The position numbers and the translations under genes are program-made. 64,000 nt of DNA, taken from positions 4,712,001-4,776,000 of the forward strand of contig NC_060258.1 of NCBI RefSeq assembly GCF_921293095.1, in the 5' to 3' direction. Below are positions 54,001 through 64,000 of this stretch, piece by piece; the stretch's first letter is position 1; each line of letters starts with the position of its first letter. Origin of the DNA: Ischnura elegans. Taxonomy: Eukaryota; Arthropoda; Insecta; Odonata; Coenagrionidae. Under the pieces are notes generated by a model that saw nothing but the letters and a program-made list of their open reading frames with translations, was not told the origin of the DNA and did no database searches.

Positions 54001-57000
54001 TATTTCTTTTTTCCCCAATCATGTCGAGCAACATTCCTACCAGCAATGCTGAGCAATTTGTTGAGGAGAGTCTCATTGCTGGATTGATGACTGGCTCATT
54101 GCTTCAGCATAAAGACTTGCTGAACATGTTGGAAGATGTAGATGTTCGTTATCCACGGCAAAGAACACTCTTGCACGTTGGGGTGGGAATTGGTAAGGCT
54201 GATTGGGTGCAGGAGTTGTTGGCAAGAGGGGCTGACATAGACATTACGGATGACAGTCAACAGAATGCTTTGTCTTCGGCTGAGGAGATGGTGCGGCAGT
54301 TCCCTGATGATGTAGAACGTTCAAAAGTTCTGGATTTGGTGACGTTGGTTCACAGGAGAGACCAAGTTATTTTGCGTCGTCTGGAGGCATCTTTGAGTAG
54401 GAGCACTGATCATGCGACACCCGTGGCGAGCCCAGAATGTGATATTGCGTCTCTCAAGTCCTCTGTGAACTCATTGAGGCGAGAGGCGATCTCTTGTGCG
54501 ACAGCTGAGCTCATCTTTGGAAGAACTCAAGGCACAGGTGTGTGGCCGTGACACACTGTTGCGTTGCCTGGAAGAGGCCGTGACGTCAACAGCAGCGGAT
54601 GTGATGTCAGTCAAGTTTGGATTTAGTGGGGAGGCATCTTTAAGTCAACCTACATCCGATCCGGCCGTAGCTAGGCAGGAGTGTGTGGACGCCATGATGC
54701 GAAAGACATTGATAGTGTATGGAAGTGGAGTTGATGGAATGCGTAGATTGTTTGAGAGACTGTATGATGAAGATGAATACACTGCTTGCATAATTAAATA
54801 TTTGAGTGGGGATGATCAGGTGAAGGTGATTGTGGACTTTGAATCTAGGAACATTGGAAGGATGAAGGAGAAGGTTGTGCGATTGGATGGGACACAGGGG
54901 AATGGGAGTAAAATTTATACAATTTGTGATTTTGAGAGTGGGACTGTATATTTGGGTGCAAAGTATTGTTCTGGTAATAGGGAGAAAGACGTATGTGCTA
55001 GGTTAGCTTGGGCCTTATCACAATTATCTCTGAAATTAGTTTTTGATAATGAGGGGAAGCCATATAGCAAGGGAGATGTTGAACAAGAGCGTGAGTGGAT
55101 GAGGGCTATAGAGGAGGTGGAGGAGAGGAGGAAGAGGGGAGAGGGATTAGATGGGTGTATCAAATATGCATTAAATGGGAAGACACTGAAGGCAAAGGTA
55201 TGTTGGCTTGCTGCAGCTGTCCCTGGTATCATCACTTATGATGGATCCACAAGAGGAGGAGCTATTTTGCAGTGGCAAGCACCTCTCCGCTCCTCTCTCT
55301 ATTCTAACAATGTGATGGGAACACTGCTAGCCAAGGCAAAGGTGGGTCTTATACCTATTTCTCATGCATTTATCATTTCATTATGGTCTTAATTAAAGCA
55401 TTCAAATCATTATTCGAAGCTTTATTAGCAAATAAATCGTTAATTCATAAATTTAAATATCAAAACAGTTTTGAATAATAAAAGATTTGTTGGTAATTTA
55501 ATTTTCCAAAGTTTCCCAAAAGTGGGCTACACATTGGAGATAAGTTTTGCATGTAGAGGTAAAATTAAGCTTCTTGTACATTGGATCCTCAATCATTCAT
55601 TGGAAGTCAAACATTCTATTCTGAGACGTAGATTTCTTTTCAAAAGATAACGTGTGTTATAGCTCTGATATATTCTTATGTGTCATAACTTGAAGGTGAC
55701 TATTCAAAACTATCATACTCTGGATAAATATGGAAGTTAAAGAAGTAAAATGAAAGGAAATTGAAGAGTGCCTATATTCAAATCGATATATATCAATTCA
55801 GTGGTTCATATGTGAATTCCAAACAACAGTGCAAGTCTTGCAACATTTTTCACTCATAAATAATTCTTCTGGAACATATGTTTGTTCGAAGATATTTAAT
55901 AATTATTGCTTATAATTACTGCCATTGCATTTTTGTAAGTGGAGGTAACATTTTATCTCAATGTGAATATTTACCTAATATTGACATCATATTTTGTTTG
56001 TGATCGCATTATTTTTCATTCTATTAATTTATATTTTTCGTTTCAGAGATGAATTTGGCCTGGTAAACTTTGGAGATTGCGATGGAGCCAGACCTGAAGA
56101 GGAACATTCTGTTTAAATTCTTATATTTTATATAGCCTCTGTTTTTGTTGGGCTAACTTAATCACTCTTGTATTTTGTGCCATCATTTTGCATATCTTAT
56201 GATTGTACTCAGTCAATTTATTTATTTCATGTTTTTTACATGGCACTTTTTCATTAGATTGGTGATCACATTTTTAGATGCATATTGTTATAATTTTGTG
56301 GACAAATAATTTAATCAGTCTTTTATTAGTTATGCTGTGGAGACGTTTGTATTTTTGATAAAAAATTTATTTACATCTCATGTATGCTATACGTATATGG
56401 ACGGAACGTACCATTTTGGCTCTGCAATGTAATACCACATTTTATTTAGCTGAAAGCCACTGTGCCCAGAAATATATTTGTAACACGTGTACATGCTGCT
56501 CTTTTCTTATTATTAGAATTATATTTTGCCGGATGTGCTCATGTTTGTGTATCCCAATAGTGAACACTGTTTTGTTTTGGTTCATTGCTTTGGCCTTGTT
56601 TGACCCATGCACTTGAGAGATATTTTCATGTATTTTGCAACTATAATGATGTGGGCATAATATTGTGTAGTGCACTATATTCGTCAAAGATTATTTATTT
56701 GTCTAAAATCCGTCGTGCACATAGATCTATTTGCAATTTATGCTGCTCTTCCCTATTTGTTACAATAATATTTTTCTGTATATACTCTTGTTTGTTTAGC
56801 CCTTGGGTGAAGGTTTGTTTGTTTTGGTTCATTTCTCTTACCTTGTTTGACCCATGCACTTAAGAGGCATTTCCCTGTAGTTTGCAACTATATTGATGTG
56901 GGCGTAATATTGTGTACTGCACCTTATCCGTCAAAGATTATTTATTTCAATGATATGGTGGATAATTTAAATGTGATGTAAAATTTAATTTAGCATTTTT

Positions 57001-60000
57001 CAGTCATACTTTAAGAAAGGTTTAGATGAGATTTCTTTTGTTTCAATTTTTTACGTATTTGAAGACATTTGAGAAATGTCGTACTTGTGTAATTTAAAAA
57101 AGTTCTTAAATTCATTCTCTTATGTTTGTGACCTTATTCCATTTTCATGCGATTTGGTCGTTCTCAAATTTTCAATGGTGTTAGAGACGATCCTTGCCTT
57201 TATTCATTCATGCGCGCATACTTTTTCAACATTCACATATTCCTTGTATAATATTCTGTTGACTCGAAATAGTATGCATTTCCTTATTTCTTAGCAACAC
57301 CAAATGTCTTCTAACTCTCACGATTGCAGAATTGGTTTTCAAGGAGTAAAGCAAATATAATGGTAAAACATTTTACTTCTTCACTTCTTATGAAATGTAG
57401 CTATTTTTGTTTCATGCCTTTGTGATGCCATTATCCTTTGGGATTCCTTGTAATTGCAGGGCCTATTGTTTTTGATGGCTGTTTATTCATCAAGTCTTTC
57501 ATTGGACTGAACCCTAATCCAAGGAGGATTTGGGATTTCTGTATTATTTATTGTTTCACCATTTTACAGCATTTTCTATTTTTGGCATTATTGATAGTCA
57601 CTTATTCATTTCCATAATTTTATTGTTTGATTAGCAATATCTGTTGTCTCTTTGCTACCTGGGGGGAACAGAAATTTGGTTTTAATAATGTATAGTTTTT
57701 TTTTCTAAAAGAATATGTGTCGGTAATATCATACTAAGAAATATTTACTTGGTGCTCTCAGGAATTTATTTTTTAGCATATTTCCTGAGGGATAATAATT
57801 ATGCCTTTGCTACAATATGTCAGTTGGTACAGCCAGATTAGCCATCCAGATTTTGTAACTTGTTCCATTACGTGTGAATAGAATATAATTATTTCATTAT
57901 CTCATCTGAAATAGTCTTATTATTTATGGATTTAAAAAAGATTTTATGATCATGTCTGGAGGTACAAATATAACATGTTAATTGCTTACTGATTATTACA
58001 TGTAAATTTCAATGTAGGATAATGAACTCATATTTATGAGAAAAACTCTCTGAATTAAATATAATAATTCTCTGAATAAATCTCTGACTTATTCCCGTTC
58101 TTGTCTGTTGGTTTATCTCTGTAGTTGAATGGCAATACATATAGCCTCACTTGTGGTATTTCCTGTTTTCATATCTTTAGCGTTAAATTGTCTTTGCAAT
58201 TATTTGTATTTTTTTAACATGCCCATATGTATTTTTTTAATATGATACAATAAATAACCAATATATTTATTTTTTCAATAATCATGCAGTTGTAGATGAA
58301 TACCTGTTTTTGTACAATTGGCTAGTTTTATTGAGTGGTTCATATACTCATACTGAGTGGTTCATAATTTATTCTGTTGCAAAGCAATAGGGTGGTTTCC
58401 TTTTATTTTTTATTGCCTAATCGAAAGATTATTACTTCTAGAGTGCGCAATTCACGCTCTTAGATTTTCGAGTGACGTTATCTATTTTTTGCGATTAAAT
58501 GAAAAGTGAAAAATTTCAGGCGCGCGAAAACGCGACGGCTAAGTAGGAATGATGGGAAAAGTCTGTGTGGCACATTTCTGGTTCCAGCTGTCGGTGTGTG
58601 AGGTGACCTTGGGGCGAGGCTCGAGTGCTGATACGATGCAGGCTGCTAGTAGGTAGTGAGTACCCTGCTAGCTGGTAGCGCTTGGCTTAAATAAGGATTA
58701 TTACTACCTTATCAAACGAAGGAAACTTTCCAACCTTCGATAGTTTGTATAAATGAATTTTCTGAGATGTTTCCCTGAGCTCTGTGACTCATGTATGCAT
58801 TGGTAATCTCAGAAGATAAAAAACCTCTGTCTTCTCGTGTATAAACTATGTCCCTGTGACGTCACATGGAGTAGAATCGCATGGGTGCCAATCTGGCCTT
58901 TTTCTAATGAAGTTTAAAATGACCATGGCCATTCGTCTAAACTGGGATTTCTAAAACCAAGTAATTTGTATATTATGGATACACTGATGGTGGGCAAGGA
59001 ATCGCAATCAATGCATTTCGTTTTCTTTGAGGAATGAAACTAACCTATTCAAGGCACATTTGGTGAAATAGCATTTCATTGAATGTGATATGATAAAACG
59101 GAATTTTTTTATCTGTGCATCAAAATATTGTGAAGCTTTGTTCAATATTGCATATCATGCTTCATTCAGATAAAATAGAATCAGTCTGGCTTAAAGTTTC
59201 AGTTATTTCTTTTGGTTTGAAATCAGTACATATACCATATGGAAAATCAGATTCAATTATGATAATTTTCACTCTCGAAGTGCAGGGGGACTTCCTGATG
59301 TTCCCTTGCTATTTGTCGTAATGCTTTTTAGTGTTGTGCTTCATAGCCCATTCCATCCTTAACATTTGTTATCTAATCACTAATCAAAACTAATGCTAGT
59401 AATCAAATTTTTATCAATTCTGTATGTATAAGATTTAAATCCATTTTCAGAGTAAAAATCAAAACTATCGAGCATAACATATGATTATTGTAATGAGAAG
59501 ATTATTTGGAATTCGTCACGTTCTCCCTTTATGCTTTTTATGCTGTTGATTACAGGCCTTCATATATTGCTAAGATGAAAGCCGGTGTCCCGATTGAAAT
59601 TTTATTGGATTGAGGCGGATCTCTATTGCTTCCTTGATTGTGTGGCCCCAGTAACGTTGTGCGTGGCAAAGGGTTTTTGTATCTCTCCATCTAATGGCAT
59701 GGTCTTCATTAATGCTGTGCTCCGCTACGGCCGACTTTTCTGGTTGCGCTAATCTGAAAAATCTTTGGTTTTCTTTAAGCCTCGTCTCAATCGTTCAGCC
59801 TTTCTCACCCTCATATATTTTACCACATTCACGAGGAATTCCATAAACCCCTGGTGTCTTCAGGCTGATCGGATCTTTCGCCCTCACCAAGTGGTGCCTG
59901 AACACTAGTCTGGGTGTATTTGAGCCAAAAGAGAATATTAATGTTGATTATTTTGGAGGAAGAAAAATTTTAGACCCATATTTCATGACTTTTAATTATT

Positions 60001-63000
60001 TAGTTTGTATTACCACTGTGCAAAAGTTAGGCCTGATGTTATAATTTTTTTCTATTTTTTGTCATCACTTATAACTGCCATGCCCGGATGTCTCGTATTC
60101 ACCCAGACTATCAAATCCATTTGAAGCTTTTCTAATTTTCCATTGTATTCAATGTAAAAGTGTGTTTTATACTGATTTTTTGTCAAAATTTTACTGTATT
60201 TTTCTTTAACCTGTTTCCATTGAAATTCTTTGTAGGTACCTCCCAAACACATCAGAGGAAAAGTAATAGGTATTCACAAATTTGTGGAAGCTAGTTTCCA
60301 TTGCACCATAGAGATTGTTGAACAACCAAAATTTAAATATTTTTCGTCAAATTAAATTTTCAACTACCCTCCCAAATGTTTTATAAACAATGTTAACCCT
60401 TAGGTGCACGCTAAGCGGGGATTTTGCCGCATTTTTAAATAATTCGAAATAGCGAGTTTACTGTGCATGGATCACATGTGGCACACTTTGATATTCTATA
60501 ACTGTAATTTTCCCTCCACCAAGAACATATGTTTGCGTCAATGTGACGGCCAACTATTGCGTTAGAATCTTACAAAGTGAGAACGACGTAACTTCGGGTG
60601 AATTGCCGCTAGATGGCTTTCACACGATACTAAGATACTTCTGATAATCTGTCGTTACCGTGGAAACTCGGAAGCATAATCCTTTTTGCAACACTATGTT
60701 AATATGTTGTCTCGTTTTTTATATTTTTTGTAAGCATTTGCATTATAATTTCTTCCCTATTATTATTTGTAAAATTTATCTCAACCTCAAACCACAAGTC
60801 ATAATTTAAAAATTTCTTCTTCATACTCAAATATGAATAACATTGGTGTAAAAATGCGTTATTTACACTTTACTAGTGACCGAGAAAATAAGTTATGCAC
60901 GTTCTTCATAATGCATTATGCATTGGAGTTTAAAGGCGAAGAGTCGGCACTTGGCATACCTACCTGCGAGAGAAGAACATAATGCTCGAAAGGCATTATA
61001 ACAAGATTTAGGAATCGTAACCTCCTTATGGACGTAAATTGTACTATGATTTTTATCGAATTGTGAACAAATTGAGCCGGTGGTGACTAATGTAGAGTAT
61101 ATGATATTCCAAGGACAGAACGTATTTATCACCCTGATGAGTTCTAACGAGTGCTTCAAGAGCTTGATAATGAAGATGAGAGGGAAGGGCAGGCCAAACG
61201 ATATGGAGAATATTCTTTTGATTTCTCACATGAAAAAGAAGAAGAGGAAGAATGTATTTTAAGACGCATTACATTCCAGCTAGAGTAAGCAGTCTGATGA
61301 TAATAATATTGTTAGCCGCCCACATAATTTCAACGTTTGTCTAGATCAACGGAAAACGGTGAAACGTTTTGGCTGAACTCTTAGATACAATTTGCAAACA
61401 CCCAAACAAAAGCTAAATACATTATTGCTCGTGTTTCACCAGGGCCAGCATCATTTCCTAAGAATGCCGCAACCGAACTCGAATTGTTGCCGAAAACTTT
61501 ACTGAACGTGATATAAAAAAATATCGAGAATACCAACTTTTACATTGAAGGAAAACTGTCATCTCATGTGTACTCGAGATTCAGAGGTTGCATCACTACT
61601 TCTCGTATATAAATAATATCTTTATTTGGAATTAAATACACTTTCTCTGTAAATAAAAGTTGGAAGGCAGATGCTAGAAAAGCTTGTTAAACAAATGGAA
61701 GAGGCCTGATGATTTGCAGAACAGCGCACAGTGGGCTAGAATCGAAAAAAGCTGGCCAAAACCTCAAAATCGATTTTTTTGAGCTAGGAAGTTGAAACTT
61801 CGCATACGTATTTTCGAATAAATTTTGCATACGTTTCCAGATTATTTATTCCCTGTGTTCTCGCGTTAACAATATATATTAGGTCAAATTTGAGCAAATT
61901 TAGCGAAAAACGACGACCACTCGATTTTTTCTGAAAATTGCTGATTTTATCCTCGTGCGGTGGTTTCATGAATAGTTTTATCGACAAAACTGTTATATCA
62001 TATTAATTGGCACTTCTTTTGCTTTGATTTGAAGGGTTTTTTAAGATTTTTTTTCATCAATAACCATAGATATATTACAAAATGGCGGAGCCTGTTTTCA
62101 GCCCTTTTTTTATATAAACGTAGGAAAAAAGTAGACATTATCATCGAATTTCACTAAGTAACTTATATCATGTCGTTTTATCAAGCTTCTACATTGTGGA
62201 TCTATAGTGAAACCTTGCACCAACTTGCAACCCCGAATTTGAAATCGTTTTTTCGAGCGTGCGGTCGACTCCGGTTCTGGCCCGCGGCGGCGTAGAGTAC
62301 AGCGACGCGGCAAGCGCGTGGATCCAATATGGTCTCATTTACTTTTATATGTGGATAACAGATATAATAGTGATACAAAAGAATCACCAGAAAGAAAAAT
62401 TAATTAATATTAATACGAATGACTCTTATTATGTAATCGCTGGGCAATGCAAGAGGTGAATTGCAAGGTTTCGTTTTTTCAGTGCATTCCATATAATACT
62501 ACGGAGAATGGGCTTAAATCGGGTGCTTTAAGTAGGGAAACAGACTCTTTATTAACAAACTGTATAACAATAAAAAATAATATATTCCTTTAACGTGATG
62601 GAAAATGACTCAAGACAGTACTTGCTTTTACCGAAATATCAAGTACTGTCTTGGTGCTTGAATAGTACATTATTCTTATCCAGTAAGTTTATTTAGTTTA
62701 TATCTTTGATTTAAAGCAATTAATAACTATTCCTTATGCAGCATAATGTACAAGTTGCTTTAGTTTAGCCACTGCAGGTGGATGTTAAGTCGTATGTTTT
62801 CAGGGTTGTAGCAACAGAAGGAAAAGGGGGAAACGATTGCAAAATTAAGATATAGTGACCATCCTCGGAGGCAAGGACCCTTGCCAAGTGGATAAAATGC
62901 AACCCCGAGTATTATGTGATGTCAGATTAAGAGGTCCTCTCACTAAGTAATTGTGTCCACGCAGTTCACTAAATTTCAGTACAAGGGTCTTCGAAAACCT

Positions 63001-64000
63001 AAAATTCCCTGGATATAATCTTAACACCAATTATGAGAGAGTGAAGTGAGCATACGATTCCATTTACGCGAGTGAAATTATTGTAGTAGAGGCTGTATGT
63101 GAAGTTTCCAAAAATGGTTTTCGACCATACCGCGTCTCTAATCACAACGTGCATTTCAACAGATTCAAGTCTCGCGTCGCATATAAAGTGCACTTTAATT
63201 TGCAAAAACGGCTTTGAAAGCAGTCAGGATATGCTCAATATGTGGAACGAGAGGATAACTCATGGTAATCACATGTTGGAACGAGAGCCTGTGTCTCATG
63301 AATACATTCTCGTGAGCACCCTTGTGCCTGCTTGTTTTGGCTAAAGATGCTCTTCGTTCGGTATAGCATGAAAAAGGTACGAGTATTCAAAAGTCATCAC
63401 AATTATTCTAGATTTCCTCTCTAAATAGCCATCACTGACGCTTTAAATCCAATTATTATATGCCACCGACCGTACATAAGGTCTTCATTCACGGAGGTTA
63501 CTTTGCAAAAGAGTCCATTCTTAATTGTGACAACTGTCAGGGGAAGCATTAGAGGCGCGCAATAAGGACGTGAGAAAGATCCGTGAACGGTTGGCTAGAA
63601 AAATAGCAGGAGTGGCCACAAATCAGGATTTATTCCATAGACAACTCCTAATGTCATGACTAATAACAAATATTACACCAATTAAACCGGAGGAAACGTA
63701 CAGCTTGCCGAAAAATATAATGGATCTGTTTTCGAAAAAGGAAAACAATATTTGAGCTCAGATAGTGAAAGTGATGAGGACTCGTCCGATAGTGAATGAA
63801 AAACCGTAACTTTTTTATTGCTGAAAGTGCTAATTGCAATATGTTAGTTGGGAAAAGTGTGAGTTGTGTTTTTTATGTATTGTTTGCAAATTATTTCTAA
63901 GAAAAAACGATTTTTGTCAACAGCGCAGTTTATTAAGAATAAAGACGTTGATATATACGTGAGAGATTTAAATCCATACTTTAAATGGAGCATAAGGCAA

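Overview
The window looks like nuclear DNA of an arthropod, most likely an insect with a large, repeat-rich genome. It is AT-rich, introns are long, and the mobile elements are typical of arthropods (Ty3/Gypsy, piggyBac, hAT, Penelope-like, a Mutator-like element with a YqaJ nuclease, non-LTR, tRNA-derived SINEs). The main gene is a ZAD plus C2H2 zinc-finger gene, a class expanded in insects. The order cannot be fixed from sequence alone. There are no bacterial features, tRNA genes, rRNA genes or CRISPR arrays.

Region 1 (1-11,800) is mostly relics. It holds a THAP-domain first exon on the minus strand (3,933-4,080), a truncated Gypsy element with LTR end, primer-binding site and start of gag (about 6,090-6,536), and a broken Mutator-like element. 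In that element the YqaJ nuclease half lies on the minus strand (8,053-9,312) and the transposase half on the plus strand (9,835-10,400), so the copy has been inverted internally.

Region 2 (11,863-36,881) has two convergent genes. A two-exon gene on the plus strand predicts a 40-residue protein (11,863-12,683). The minus strand carries a seven-exon ZAD/C2H2 gene (coding 36,881 down to 14,194) whose splice phases all agree and which predicts 891 residues. Further fingers, broken by stops and frameshifts, follow its stop codon. Its introns hold a piggyBac-type element with intact TTAA duplications, a non-LTR fragment, a hAT-type relic, a 149-bp foldback and SINE copies.

Region 3 (36,882-46,150) starts with a divergent promoter region and a second ZAD module on the plus strand (37,924-38,362). 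That module has lost its ATG and one zinc-binding cysteine. A third, more decayed copy is split by about 5.7 kb of inserted DNA. The insert includes a complete Ty3/Gypsy element (40,553-45,067) with apparently identical 161-bp LTRs, a 5-bp target duplication and one uninterrupted 1,322-residue gag-pol frame, so it is recent.

Region 4 (46,150-64,000) holds a SINE, a roughly 140-bp tandem array, a gene for an ankyrin-containing protein of unknown function with one frameshift (54,021-56,052), a two-copy 247-bp tandem repeat, a Penelope-type GIY-YIG endonuclease relic and a probable piggyBac transposase remnant. The rest shows no gene. The two strongest new observations are the fully resolved ZAD gene family with its decaying finger array and the orphan ankyrin gene.
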